Shown here: piece by piece, positions 45,802 to 54,715 of the stretch
Layout: every line of letters begins with the position of its first letter
Numbering within the stretch: the first letter of the stretch is position 1
NCBI RefSeq assembly: GCF_004028635.1
Contig: NZ_RQJW01000009.1
Span: 1 to 64,000, forward strand
DNA length: 64,000 bases
Source: Streptomyces cyaneus
GTDB lineage: Bacteria > Actinomycetota > Actinomycetes > Streptomycetales > Streptomycetaceae
Direction: 5' to 3'
Notes under the pieces: model-generated
What the model was told of the DNA's origin: nothing
Seen by the model: the letters and a program-made list of their open reading frames with translations, nothing else
The model's database searches: none
Program-made: the position numbers and the translations under genes

Positions 45802-46409
45802 TGAGCGACGGTACGGCCCTCGCCGGTCCGGACGGCGCCCTGCGCTGCCCCTGGGCGCTGTCCACCGCGGACTACGTGACGTACCACGACGAGGAGTGGG
45901 GCCGCCCGGTCCACGGCGACGACGCACTCTACGAACGCCTCAGCCTGGAGGCCTTCCAGTCGGGCCTTTCCTGGATCACGATCCTGCGCCGCCGCCCCGG
46001 CTTCCGTACCGCCTTCGCCGACTTCGAGATCGCCAAGGTCGCCGCCTTCACCGACGACGACCGCGACCGCCTCCTCGCCGACCCCGGCATCATCCGCAAC
46101 CGCGCCAAGATCGACGCGACCCTCGCCAACGCACGCGTGCTCGCCGACTGGTCCCCGGGCGACCTGGACGACCTGATCTGGTCCCACGCCCCCGACCGGG
46201 CCACCCGCCCCGTCCCGAAGACCTTGGCGGACGTCCCCGCGGTCACCCCGGAATCGACGGCCCTGTCCAAGGCCCTGAAGAAGCGCGGCCTGCGCTTCGT
46301 GGGCCCGACGACGGCATACGCCCTGATGCAGGCGTGCGGCTTGGTGGACGACCACTTGGAAACTTGCGTGGCGCGTACGTCCAGCCCGTCCGGCCCGTCC
46401 GGCATGTGA
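45801..46409 (+). CDS. tag: DNA-3-methyladenine glycosylase I
   Basis: 202-aa base-excision enzyme that removes 3-methyladenine. It keeps the Tag zinc and pocket pattern: RCPWALSTADYVTYHDEEWG, LSLEAFQSGLSW and the late GPTTAYALMQACGLVDDH. ATG 45801 follows AGGAGG and overlaps the previous stop (TGATG). The last eight residues (SPSGPSGM plus stop) are encoded by dispersed repeat copy C, so the repeat has replaced or formed the native gene end. Confidence 0.9.
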   Translation: MSDGTALAGPDGALRCPWALSTADYVTYHDEEWGRPVHGDDALYERLSLEAFQSGLSWITILRRRPGFRTAFADFEIAKVAAFTDDDRDRLLADPGIIRNRAKIDATLANARVLADWSPGDLDDLIWSHAPDRATRPVPKTLADVPAVTPESTALSKALKKRGLRFVGPTTAYALMQACGLVDDHLETCVARTSSPSGPSGM

Positions 46410-46465
46410 GGACGAGGCCCTTCAGGCCGATGGGGGTCCGGGGGCGCAAGTCCTCAGGGACGTGC
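46382..46465. repeat. Dispersed intergenic repeat, copy C (diverged)
   Basis: CCAGCCCGTCCGG is followed by a second GTCCGGC unit and TGAGGACGAGGCCC, the same core as copies A and B, then a degraded end (CTTCAGGCCG, GGGGGTCCGGGGGC). Its ...CATGTGAGG... supplies the tag stop codon. Confidence 0.75.
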
Positions 46466-46496
46466 ACCCCCACTGCCCTGCCCATAGCCGAACGAC

Positions 46497-47300
46497 TCAG
46501 CGGCCCAGATACTTCGGCTTCTCCTTGTTGACGAAGGCCTGCACGGCGATCGCGTGATCCTCGGACGACCCCGCCCGCGTCTGCAGCTCGTCCTCCTTCT
46601 CCAAGGTCTCCTCCAGCGAGTGCGACAGCCCGAACGCCATCGCCTCCTTGATCGCCCCGTACGCCACCGTCGGCCCCTCGGCGAGCGCCCGCGCCACCTT
46701 CTCGGCCTCGGCCCGCAGCTCCGCGGCCGGCACCAGCCGGTTGGCGATACCGAGCTCGTACGCCTCCTGCGCCTTGATGTTCCGCGGGAAGAGCAGCAGG
46801 TCGGCGGCGCGGCCCGGGCCGACGACCCGCGGCAGCGTCCAGGAGATCCCGGAGTCGGCGGTCAGCGCGACCCCCGCGAACGACGTGTTGAACGCGGCCG
46901 TGTCGGCCACGACCCGATAGTCCGCGGCCAGCGCGAAACCGAAGCCCGCCCCGGCCGCGACCCCGTTCACCCCGGCCACCACGGGCTTCCGCATCGCGGT
47001 CAGCGCCCGCACGATCGGGTTGTAGTGCTCCCGCACCGTGCTCATCGTGTGCCCCGACCCGGTCTCCCGGTCGGAGATCAGCAGCCCGATGTGCTCCTTC
47101 AGGTCCTGCCCCACGCAGAACGCCCGCTCCCCGGCCGCGGTCAGCAGCACGGCCCGTACGGCGTCGTCACCCGCCGCAGCCTGGACCGCCTCCCGCAGGG
47201 CGACCTTGGCCGCGACGTTCAGCGCGTTCATCGCCTCGGGGCGGTTCAGCGTGATCGTCGCGAGCCCGTCGCTCACCTCGTAGAGCACGGTGTCGGCCAT
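46497..47300 (-). CDS. Enoyl-CoA hydratase/isomerase family protein
   Basis: 267-aa crotonase-fold protein for acyl-CoA beta-oxidation or related steps. ITLNRPEAMNALN opens the fold; AFCVGQDLKEH and AGVNGVAAGAGFGFALAADYR carry the two oxyanion-hole backbones. The catalytic position after GFGFALAADYR and SFAGVALTADSGISW has Asp rather than Glu, as in several PaaG-like isomerases, so exact chemistry is open. GGAGGGG precedes ATG 47300. Confidence 0.88.
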   Translation of the reverse strand: MADTVLYEVSDGLATITLNRPEAMNALNVAAKVALREAVQAAAGDDAVRAVLLTAAGERAFCVGQDLKEHIGLLISDRETGSGHTMSTVREHYNPIVRALTAMRKPVVAGVNGVAAGAGFGFALAADYRVVADTAAFNTSFAGVALTADSGISWTLPRVVGPGRAADLLLFPRNIKAQEAYELGIANRLVPAAELRAEAEKVARALAEGPTVAYGAIKEAMAFGLSHSLEETLEKEDELQTRAGSSEDHAIAVQAFVNKEKPKYLGR

Positions 47301-47676
47301 GGCGTATCCCCTCCGGTGTCGCTGCTGCGGCGTACTCGTCGGTACGCACGTGTCTGAAGGACAGCATGGCGGAGATCACCGGCAACGGCCCTGACCGGAC
47401 GTGTGACCTGCGTCAAAGAATTCTCGCTGGGTTCCGTTCGGCCGAAGCGCGTGCGGGGGCGCAGTATCGCAGTCACATCGCCGAATTGAGTGGTTTTGCT
47501 CGCGCGCGTTGCCCAAGCGATGCCGACTGATGTTGGTCATCGGGTCCTGAGATGCGGGATAATGGCTTGGAAGCAATGTGTTCGATGCCGGTGTCGCGTG
47601 TCTCATGCCAGATACGCGTGCCCTCCATGGGGCCGTCGGCTTTGACTATGAGCTGGTTTCAGGAAGGGGAACGAGC
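47301..47676. promoter_or_regulatory. Divergent promoter region, echA-like / DUF3117
   Basis: A 376-bp gap, AT-rich for this genome. A possible promoter for the DUF3117 gene is TTGGTC (47533-47538), 19 nt, GATAAT (47558-47563). Otherwise I see only short open frames with poor codon use. Confidence 0.4.
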
Positions 47677-47844
47677 ATGGCGGCCATGAAGCCGCGAACG
47701 GGTGATGGCCCGCTCGAGGTGACCAAGGAGGGGCGGGGCATCGTCATGCGCGTTCCGCTCGAAGGCGGCGGTCGGCTCGTCGTCGAGTTGACCCCTGACG
47801 AGGCCGACGCACTCGGCGACGCCCTCAAGAAGGTCGTCGGCTGA
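47677..47844 (+). CDS. DUF3117 small protein (Rv1211-like)
   Basis: 55 aa beginning MAAMKPRTGDGPLEVTKEG and ending ELTPDEADALGDALKKVVG. This small protein is very widely conserved in actinobacteria (DUF3117) and has the same neighbours as Rv1211. AGGAAGGGG lies before ATG 47677. No membrane segment; role unknown. Confidence 0.9.
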   Translation: MAAMKPRTGDGPLEVTKEGRGIVMRVPLEGGGRLVVELTPDEADALGDALKKVVG

Positions 47845-47866
47845 CGCGGCAGCGACCCTACCTTTT

Positions 47867-47904
47867 CAGCGGCCCCGGCATCGCACATGGTGCCGGGGTT
47901 GCTG
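47867..47904. terminator. Bidirectional terminator
   Basis: A 14-bp stem with two G-U pairs (47867-47880 with 47891-47904) lies between the convergent DUF3117 and O-methyltransferase genes. Confidence 0.8.
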
Positions 47905-47943
47905 CTTCTCCGGTACGTCCGTGACGTACGGTCCGCCGTACGG

Positions 47944-48576
47944 TCAGCGCTTGACCGCGCACAGCAGCCCGTCCCCGACCGGCAGCAGCGACGGCACCAG
48001 CTCCTGGCTCTCCCGCACCGCGCGCAGCAGCTCCCGGATACGTATGACTTCCGTGGGCTGAGGGCCCGAGTCCACCGTGCGGCCGTTGGTGAAGACGCCC
48101 TCGAAGACGACGAGGCCACCCGGACGCAGCAGGCGCAACGATTCAGCGAGATATTCGAGGAACTCCAGCCGGTCGCCGTCACAGAAGACGAGGTCGTAAC
48201 CGGCGTCCGCGAGGCGGGGCAGGACGTCGAGGGCGCGGCCCGGGATGAAGCGGGCGCGGTTGCTGGCGAAGCCGGAGGCGCGGAAGGCCTGGCGGGCGAA
48301 CTGCTGGTGTTCGGGTTCGGGGTCCACCGTGGTCAGGACGCCGTCGGCACGCATGCCGTGCAGGAGGTGGATGCCGGAGACACCGGTGCCGGTACCGATC
48401 TCCGCCACCGCCTTCGCGTCCACCGAAGCAGCCAGCAATCGCAGCGCGGCGCCCGTGCCGGGCGACACCGAGCGCAGTCCCGCCTCACGGGCCCGGTCCC
48501 GGGCCCAGCGCAGGACTTCGTCCTCGGCGACGTAGGCGTCGGCGAACGCCCAGCTCGTCTGCCGGTTGCCGGTAAT
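47944..48576 (-). CDS. O-methyltransferase with probable ATT start
   Basis: SAM-dependent O-methyltransferase of the caffeoyl-CoA/catechol type (Rv1220c-like), 210 aa. Motif I is VAEIGTGTGVSG, followed by LTTVDPEPEH and the late VFCDGDRLEFLEY. The family N-terminus ITGNRQTSWAFADAYVAED is present in frame, but no ATG, GTG or TTG occurs between it and the upstream stop. The first residue I is ATT (48576-48574), placed 6 nt after AGGAG. The first ordinary start is GTG 48468, which would cut off about 36 conserved residues. Translation from ATT is therefore the best reading. Confidence 0.8.
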   Translation of the reverse strand: MTGNRQTSWAFADAYVAEDEVLRWARDRAREAGLRSVSPGTGAALRLLAASVDAKAVAEIGTGTGVSGIHLLHGMRADGVLTTVDPEPEHQQFARQAFRASGFASNRARFIPGRALDVLPRLADAGYDLVFCDGDRLEFLEYLAESLRLLRPGGLVVFEGVFTNGRTVDSGPQPTEVIRIRELLRAVRESQELVPSLLPVGDGLLCAVKR

Positions 48577-48805
48577 GGCCCTCTCCTGTCCCCGTGGTTG
48601 CCTGGGCGTGACTGTATCCGTTGCCGACGGGAACCCGCAGATGGGACCGCGCGTTTAGAGGGGTGGGAAGACGAGCGGGGGGACACAGTTGGATCACGAT
48701 GCCCAGCAGGGCCGCGAGCAAGTGCTGACGCAGCCGCACCAGCCGTGTCAGCCCAGATCAAATTCTCGTAAAACCGCTTATCCGGAGCTAACGGGCGAGG
48801 TGGCT

Positions 48806-49576
48806 ATGGTAGGGGCTCCACTGGACACCACCAGAGCCGACAGGGGAGGTGCGGCTGCGCCTGTGGACCGGGGAGGAGTGCTGCGGCGCTTTCTCGGGTC
48901 GGCGGGCAGGCCGAAATCCGTGAACGACACCGCTGACCACAGCCACGCCGGCGACTACGCCCAGACCGCGACCTTCTCCACCGACGCGGACGGGCAGGCG
49001 TGGACTCCGCCCACGTGGGAGGAGATCGTCAGCACGCACAGCGGACGCGTCTACCGCCTGGCCTACCGCCTGACGGGCAACCAGCACGACGCCGAGGACC
49101 TCACCCAGGAGGTCTTCGTCCGCGTCTTCCGCTCCCTGTCGACGTACACGCCGGGCACCTTCGAGGGCTGGCTGCACCGCATCACCACCAACCTCTTCCT
49201 GGACATGGTCCGCCGCAAGCAGCGCATCCGCTTCGACGCGCTGGGCGAGGACGCGGCCGAGCGGCTGGCCAGCAAGGAGCCCACGCCCCAGCAGGTCTTC
49301 AACGACGCGCACTTCGACGCGGACGTCCAGCAGGCCCTCGACACCCTCGCGCCCGAGTTCCGCGCCGCGGTCGTCCTGTGCGACATCGAAGGACTGTCGT
49401 ACGAGGAGATCGCCGCGACTCTCGGCGTCAAGCTCGGCACCGTCCGGTCCCGTATCCACCGTGGCCGCTCGCAGCTGCGCAAGGCCCTCGCCCACCGTTC
49501 GCCGGAGGCGCGCGCCGAGCGCCGCTCCTTCGTGCCGCGGGTGGCCGCACTGGGGGGAGGGGGCGCGACCGCGTGA
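48806..49576 (+). CDS. ECF sigma factor (SigE of Mycobacterium type)
   Basis: 256-aa extracytoplasmic-function sigma factor. Region 2 reads [20 protein letters not shown]...[21 protein letters not shown] and region 4 reads [20 protein letters not shown]...[12 protein letters not shown]. An N-terminal extension of about 80 aa precedes region 2. ATG 48806 has GAGG upstream. It overlaps the anti-sigma gene (GTGA) and is followed by htrA and tatB, the order of the M. tuberculosis sigE locus. In S. coelicolor sigE is a different gene, so I leave the symbol empty. Confidence 0.9.
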   Translation: MVGAPLDTTRADRGGAAAPVDRGGVLRRFLGSAGRPKSVNDTADHSHAGDYAQTATFSTDADGQAWTPPTWEEIVSTHSGRVYRLAYRLTGNQHDAEDLTQEVFVRVFRSLSTYTPGTFEGWLHRITTNLFLDMVRRKQRIRFDALGEDAAERLASKEPTPQQVFNDAHFDADVQQALDTLAPEFRAAVVLCDIEGLSYEEIAATLGVKLGTVRSRIHRGRSQLRKALAHRSPEARAERRSFVPRVAALGGGGATA

Positions 49577-50544
49577 GTGGCTCTCGACCCAACCCCGCAG
49601 AACGGCTCCTGGCCGAGCAGCACCTGGGAGACCGACTCTCCGCCCTCGTCGACGGAGAGCTCGGTCATGAGACGCGCGAGCGCGTCCTGGCCCACTTGGC
49701 GACCTGCGCCAAGTGCAAGGCCGAGGCCGACGCCCAGCGCCGGCTGAAGAACGTCTTCGCGGAGGCGGCCCCGCCGCCTCCCTCCGAGAGTTTCCTGGCC
49801 CGCCTTCAGGGCCTCCCCGGGGGAGGTGACCTGGACGGCGATGGCTCGCCGCTGGGCGGGGGAGGATTCGGCGGACTGACCGGCCCACCGGGCGCCACCG
49901 GGGTGTTCGGAGTGAAGCGGGGCGACCGCTTCGAGTTCGGATACGTCCCGTCGCGTCCGCATGCCCCGGCGCTCCCCGCCTCGGACCGAGGCTTCCGCAC
50001 CCACCCCGTGGGCCGTCCTGACGCCGATCGCTCCGGGTCCTCCCGTATGCGGTTCGCGTTCGTCGCGGCAGGCGCGGTGTCGCTGGCCGCGATCGCGCTG
50101 GGCGGCGTCACATCGAGCGTGCCGACCGACGCGGAGGCGCGCGGTGGCTCGGGCGGCAGCAATGTGACACCGGCCCGGACGCAGGGCACCGGCGCCGCGA
50201 CGGCACCCGAGAACCAGCGCCGCCGCGGAGCCGGCCCGCTGCTCGCCCAAGGCCAGGGCGAGCGGACACTCGACGCCCCGGCCGCCCCGACCGAGGCGTC
50301 GGCCCCCCTCCTGCCAGGGATGCCGGCCCAGCCCGCCGACCAGGACATGCACACCCTGACGGCTCCCGTGGTGGTCGGCGCGGCCGCCATGTCCCCGCTG
50401 ATACGCCCGCTCAGCGCGACCCCGCCGCTCGCCCTGACCGCGTGGTCCACGACCCCCGAGATCACGGCGACCCCCGACCTGTTCGCCGCACCCGTCGCCG
50501 ACGCGACCTCATCCCCCTCCACCTCCCCCGCCACCGGCCGCTGA
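49573..50544 (+). CDS. Membrane anti-sigma factor with zinc-binding ZAS domain
   Basis: 323 aa. The N-terminal zinc anti-sigma motif is HLATCAKC (H-x3-C-x2-C) after [16 protein letters not shown], which binds the ECF sigma encoded just upstream. A disordered Gly/Pro linker, one membrane helix ([18 protein letters not shown], about residues 159-176) and a long Ala/Pro/Thr-rich outer part follow. It should hold the sigma at the membrane until envelope stress triggers cleavage. GTG 49573 overlaps the sigma stop. Confidence 0.88.
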   Translation: MSGSRPNPAERLLAEQHLGDRLSALVDGELGHETRERVLAHLATCAKCKAEADAQRRLKNVFAEAAPPPPSESFLARLQGLPGGGDLDGDGSPLGGGGFGGLTGPPGATGVFGVKRGDRFEFGYVPSRPHAPALPASDRGFRTHPVGRPDADRSGSSRMRFAFVAAGAVSLAAIALGGVTSSVPTDAEARGGSGGSNVTPARTQGTGAATAPENQRRRGAGPLLAQGQGERTLDAPAAPTEASAPLLPGMPAQPADQDMHTLTAPVVVGAAAMSPLIRPLSATPPLALTAWSTTPEITATPDLFAAPVADATSSPSTSPATGR

Positions 50545-50559
50545 CCCGGCCTCTGCGCA

Positions 50560-50596
50560 GCGGCCCACGAACCTGGTTGAATCCAGGGTGGGCCGC
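50560..50596 (+). terminator. Terminator after the sigma/anti-sigma pair
   Basis: Nested inverted repeat: 9-bp outer stem (50560-50568 with 50588-50596) and 5-bp inner stem (50572-50576 with 50583-50587). It separates the sigma operon from htrA. Confidence 0.7.
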
Positions 50597-50907
50597 GCGC
50601 CGTGCCTGTGGGCCGGGCGCGGATTCGATGAACTGCGGCCGCCGTTGACGCCGCGTGCCGGATGGGGGAGGTAGCACGAAGTCGCCGGATTCTGAGGGGA
50701 CTTGAGCGCGACAGCGCAGAGTTGAGTAGGTATTCGGGCGCCGGGACGTTCCCGGTGCCGGCCTGCCGAGGAACCAGGGTTGGCAAGCCGGCAGACCTCA
50801 GTCGTCTCCGCGGGCTGCGGGATGACGGCCGACCGTTTCTCTTGGAACGCGGCGGAGAGCGAAGCGTCCTACTCGGGCAACGGTCAGCAGCGAGCAGGAA
50901 GCAGAGC

Positions 50908-53079
50908 ATGAACGAGGGGAAGCCCGCGAAGGCGAAGTGGTGGAACCGACCCCGGCCGCAGGGTCCTTCGACCGGGGCGGAGAACGCCGAGCCGACGCCG
51001 GACGAGATGAGCGGGACGGTGCCCGCCCCATCGGACGCGACCGAGCGCACGGCGCCTGACAGCACCGGCGAGCGCGGCCTCGGCGCCGACACGAACGCCG
51101 ACGGCGACTTCGAACTGGCGCTGCCCGCCGCGCGTGCGTCCGACGCCGGGGCTTCGGCGGAGGGTGACTTCGAACTTCCTCGCCCTGCCGCGAACGGCGG
51201 CGGTGACGGTGACGGTGACTTCGAGTTGGCACGGCCGGGCGGGGCGCCCGCGTCCGTCCCGTCTGCGGGTGATGGTGCCGCGGTCGCGGGGGGTGCCGTC
51301 GACGCCAGTACTGGGGGCGCGCAGTCCCCTGAGGGCGCGGTCACCGTCCCTGCGGTGCCCGCCGACGGTGCCGCCGCTGTCGTAGAGCCCGTCGACGATC
51401 GCCCCAAGCCCCTCCACGACCCCGACCCCTACAGCACCCCGCCCTACGGCGAGCCCGGTCCCTGGGCACCGGCTCCGCCGGTCCAGCACCCGGCGACCAC
51501 GCCCGCGCAAGGGACGGCCGTACCGATGCCGACACAACCGGCGCACACCCCCCTGCCGGCACCCACACCCGGTCTGCCGGCCCCGACACAGGGCGCGCAG
51601 ACCGCAGCGCACGGCACCCCCGTGCCGCCGGCAGCAGTGCCCTCGGCCCCCGGCACCCCCGCCCCGGCGCCGGCCCATGCCATGCCCGCCCAGGCGGCCC
51701 CCGCGGCCCCCGGCGTGCCCACGCCGCCATCCCCTGGCCCCGGCGCCCCCACGGCCGGTATCCCCGCTCAGGCACCGCCCGCCCCCGCCCACGCAACCCC
51801 CGACCCTGCCTACGCCGACGCCCCACCCCCTATCAACCCCTGGCAGAACTACGACCCCTGGGCCCACCCCGCCCACCCCAAGCACCCGACCCACCCCACA
51901 CACGCCACTCACCCCTCCGCCCCCCTCCAGCAGACCGGTGCCGCCGTCGCCACCGAAGGGCAGCGGCGTAAGCGGGCGAAGAAGGTGCTGCTCGTCGGGG
52001 CCCTGTTGATCGCGCTCGTGGCCGGGGGCGTCGGCGGGGTGGTGGGGGCGTATCTCGAGCGCAACGGTGGTGTCGGGGAGGTGGAGCTGCCGCAGGCCGC
52101 AGCCGAGGCGCCCGAGCGGGCGCCGGACAGTGTCGCCGGGATCGCCGCGCGCGCTCTGCCCAGCGTCGTGACGCTGCATGTGAGCGGGAGCGAGGAGCAG
52201 GGCACCGGGACCGGGTTCGTGCTCGACGGCCGTGGTCACATCCTCACCAACAACCACGTCGTCGAACCCGCGGGCGACAGCGGCGAAATATCCGTGACCT
52301 TCCACAGCGGTGACACCGCCAAGGCCACCGTCGTCGGACGGGACAGCGGCTATGACCTCGCCGTCGTCAAGGTCACCGACGTCAGCGGCCTGAAGCCCCT
52401 GCCGCTCGGCAACTCCGACAACGTCCAGGTCGGCGACCCGGTCGTCGCCATCGGCGCCCCGTTCGACCTGGCCGGCACCGTCACCTCCGGCATCATCAGC
52501 GCCAAGGAGCGGCCCATCACGGCCGGCGGCGAGAGCGGCGACGGCAGTGATGTGTCATACGTCGACGCTCTTCAGACCGACGCGCCCATCAATCCCGGCA
52601 ACTCCGGTGGTCCTCTCCTCGACGCCCGCGCCCGCGTCATCGGCATCAACTCCGCCATCCGCTCCGCCGACACCGGCTCCGAGCTGGACGGCGGCCAGTC
52701 CGGTTCCATCGGCCTCGGCTTCGCGATACCGGTCAACCAGGCCAAGCGCGTCGCCGAGGAGCTGATCAACACCGGCAGGGCGACCCATCCGGTCATCGGC
52801 GTCACCCTCGACATGGACTACAGCGGCGACGGCGCCCGCGTCGGCGCGAAGAGCGGCGACGGCGGCTCCGCGGTCTCCGAGGGCGGACCCGGTGCCAAGG
52901 CCGGCATCAAGTCGGGCGACGTCATCACCGAGGTCGACGGCCAGCGCGTCCACTCCGGCGAGGAACTCATCGTCAAGACCCGCGCCCACCGCCCCGGCGA
53001 CCGGCTCGAACTGACCTTGGAGCGCGGCGGCAAGGAGATCAGCATCTCGCTGACACTCGGCTCGTCGAGCGGGGACTGA
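50908..53079 (+). CDS. htrA: HtrA-family membrane serine protease with PDZ domain
   Basis: 723-aa envelope quality-control protease. A long cytoplasmic Pro/Ala-rich part (about 350 aa) carries three GDFEL repeats (residues 67-71, 87-91 and 104-108) and His-Pro runs near residue 320. One membrane helix (about 357-381) follows, then the trypsin-like domain with triad His450 (TNNHVVEP), Asp483 (GYDLAVVKV) and Ser566 (NPGNSGGPL), then a PDZ domain (GAKAGIKSGDVITEVDGQRV). ATG 50908 has AGGAAG upstream; the preceding 363-bp gap holds its promoter. By context, it may degrade misfolded exported proteins and take part in the envelope-stress response. Confidence 0.9.
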   Translation: MNEGKPAKAKWWNRPRPQGPSTGAENAEPTPDEMSGTVPAPSDATERTAPDSTGERGLGADTNADGDFELALPAARASDAGASAEGDFELPRPAANGGGDGDGDFELARPGGAPASVPSAGDGAAVAGGAVDASTGGAQSPEGAVTVPAVPADGAAAVVEPVDDRPKPLHDPDPYSTPPYGEPGPWAPAPPVQHPATTPAQGTAVPMPTQPAHTPLPAPTPGLPAPTQGAQTAAHGTPVPPAAVPSAPGTPAPAPAHAMPAQAAPAAPGVPTPPSPGPGAPTAGIPAQAPPAPAHATPDPAYADAPPPINPWQNYDPWAHPAHPKHPTHPTHATHPSAPLQQTGAAVATEGQRRKRAKKVLLVGALLIALVAGGVGGVVGAYLERNGGVGEVELPQAAAEAPERAPDSVAGIAARALPSVVTLHVSGSEEQGTGTGFVLDGRGHILTNNHVVEPAGDSGEISVTFHSGDTAKATVVGRDSGYDLAVVKVTDVSGLKPLPLGNSDNVQVGDPVVAIGAPFDLAGTVTSGIISAKERPITAGGESGDGSDVSYVDALQTDAPINPGNSGGPLLDARARVIGINSAIRSADTGSELDGGQSGSIGLGFAIPVNQAKRVAEELINTGRATHPVIGVTLDMDYSGDGARVGAKSGDGGSAVSEGGPGAKAGIKSGDVITEVDGQRVHSGEELIVKTRAHRPGDRLELTLERGGKEISISLTLGSSSGD

Positions 53080-53295
53080 GACTCACAGATATCTCACAGC
53101 GCACATCGCCCGACCGCCCCACTCGGGCCCTGACAAGGCAAACAACCCGGAAAACCGCACGCCTATCGCATTCGGAGGCCTCGGGACAGTACCGGTCGTA
53201 GCGGATCGCCGGGTACCGTGGATCCGGCCCGGACCACGGAAGACCCGCCAAGACCGCCGAGGGCCGAGGACCGCGGACATCGCAAGGAGCTTCAG

Positions 53296-53754
53296 GTGTT
53301 CAATGACATAGGACCGCTCGAGCTTGTGACGCTCATCGTCCTCGCCGTGCTCGTCTTCGGTCCGGACAAGCTCCCGAAGCTCATCCAGGACGTCACGCGG
53401 ACGATCCGTAAGATCCGCGAGTTCTCGGAGAGCGCCAAGCAGGACATCCGTCAGGAACTGGGCCCGGAGTTCAAGGACTTCGAGTTCGAGGACCTCAACC
53501 CCAAGACGTTCATCCGCAAGCAGCTGGACAACGACGAACTGGGGCTGAAGGAGATCCGCAACGGCTTCGACCTGAAGAAGGAGATGGCCGAGGTCACCGA
53601 CGCGGTCCACGGCCGTGAGTCGGAGTCGTCCGGGTCCTCCTCGTCTTCCTCGTCGTCCTCCGCCTCGGGTTCCTCCGGCGGCAGCATCGACATGACGAAG
53701 AAGCCCGAGAACCCGCGTGACGAGCGCCCGCCCTACGACGCGGACGCCACCTGA
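53296..53754 (+). CDS. tatB: Sec-independent translocase subunit TatB
   Basis: 152 aa from GTG 53296 (AAGGAG upstream). One membrane helix at the very start (FNDIGPLELVTLIVLAVLVF) is followed by the FGPDKLPKL hinge and an amphipathic helix, the TatA/B layout; the position next to htrA points to TatB. A Ser-run (SSGSSSSSSSSSASGSSGG) links to a charged tail. Relevant to this window because the second BldK-type binding protein appears to be a Tat substrate. Confidence 0.9.
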   Translation: MFNDIGPLELVTLIVLAVLVFGPDKLPKLIQDVTRTIRKIREFSESAKQDIRQELGPEFKDFEFEDLNPKTFIRKQLDNDELGLKEIRNGFDLKKEMAEVTDAVHGRESESSGSSSSSSSSSASGSSGGSIDMTKKPENPRDERPPYDADAT

Positions 53755-53982
53755 GCCGTACGAACACGGGGCCGGACGACCCCTCGTACGTGATGCTTCT
53801 CATACTCCGCTAGGGTCGCGCGCGGCCTGAACCCGCTCCTTGTGCGCCTCGCGCGCCGGGCGCTTTCCATACTGCTCGAAGCGGTGTGGCTATGCTGCCG
53901 AGTTGTTGTGCGGACCGGACGAGTACGCCCGAAGGGGGGCGGGCCGGGCTGGTCCGGCGAGAGCGAGGAGGCGTCCGGGCAC

Positions 53983-54651
53983 ATGGACACGACGAGTCAG
54001 ACGACGAGTCGGGCAGTCGCGCAGGCACCGGCCGCGGAGAACGGACAGCAGGTCCCCTCCGCCCGGCGCACGGTCGACGGCTACCTGTTGGCGCCTTTCC
54101 CGTGGTACGGCCTCGACGAGGCCTTCACGGGGCCGCGCTGGCTGATGCAGGTCGGTACGGCGGCCGACGGAGCCGTGGAACACGGATCGATCGGGCACGG
54201 TGACGAACCCTCCGTACGGAACGAGGCCACGGAGGACCGGGAGAAGTTCGCGGTGGTGGTGACCATCGCGGCGAATCCGTCCCGCAGGAGCGCCGACGGC
54301 ACGGGGCTGCTGGAGGCCACGTCGGTGTCCTCGGCGGCGTGGCTCGCGGGGGTGGGGCTGCTGTCGTTCACCTGGCCCGGGCAGATGGACCACTCACTGC
54401 GCGACGACTGGCTGGAACAGCAGACGGAGACCGCGTGGGCCCTCGCGGACGACCTGGCCGGTCCGGACTGGTCGACGCTCTCCCTGCCGGTGGACGGCGT
54501 CCCGACGCCGTTCCACTACCGGGAGTCCGAGTTCGGCTGGGTACTGGCCGGCTCGACCCAGGAGGGGGTGCATGTGGGGGCGTACGGGAGAGGCCTGAGC
54601 GCGTACGGGCTGGGCTTCGCCATGATCAAGGACATTGCGGCGTACGCATGA
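53983..54651 (+). CDS. Hypothetical soluble protein, Streptomyces type
   Basis: 222 aa, starts MDTTSQTTSRAVAQ with AGGAGG 11 nt upstream. No membrane helix or known motif. The readable features are DGYLLAPFPWYGLDEAFTGPRWL, a Trp-rich centre (AWLAGVGLLSFTWPGQMDH) and an end GYGRGLSAYGLGFAMIKDI-like Gly/Tyr segment. The final codons lie in a 17-bp tandem duplication. I do not recognise the family. Confidence 0.7.
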   Translation: MDTTSQTTSRAVAQAPAAENGQQVPSARRTVDGYLLAPFPWYGLDEAFTGPRWLMQVGTAADGAVEHGSIGHGDEPSVRNEATEDREKFAVVVTIAANPSRRSADGTGLLEATSVSSAAWLAGVGLLSFTWPGQMDHSLRDDWLEQQTETAWALADDLAGPDWSTLSLPVDGVPTPFHYRESEFGWVLAGSTQEGVHVGAYGRGLSAYGLGFAMIKDIAAYA

Positions 54652-54673
54652 CAAAGGCGTACGCATGACAAAG
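54640..54673 (+). repeat. 17-bp tandem duplication over a stop codon
   Basis: GCGTACGCATGACAAAG occurs twice in a row (54640-54656 and 54657-54673). The first copy contains the stop of the upstream gene (ACGCATGA). It is a recent slippage duplication that leaves the protein unchanged. Confidence 0.9.
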
Positions 54674-54703
54674 GGGCGCCGCGGGTGATGCGGCGCCCCT
54701 TTG
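54669..54703. terminator. Bidirectional terminator
   Basis: Perfect 14-bp stem (54669-54682 with 54690-54703, 7-nt loop) between the convergent hypothetical gene and mrp. Confidence 0.85.
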
Positions 54704-54715
54704 CCGTGGGGCGTC

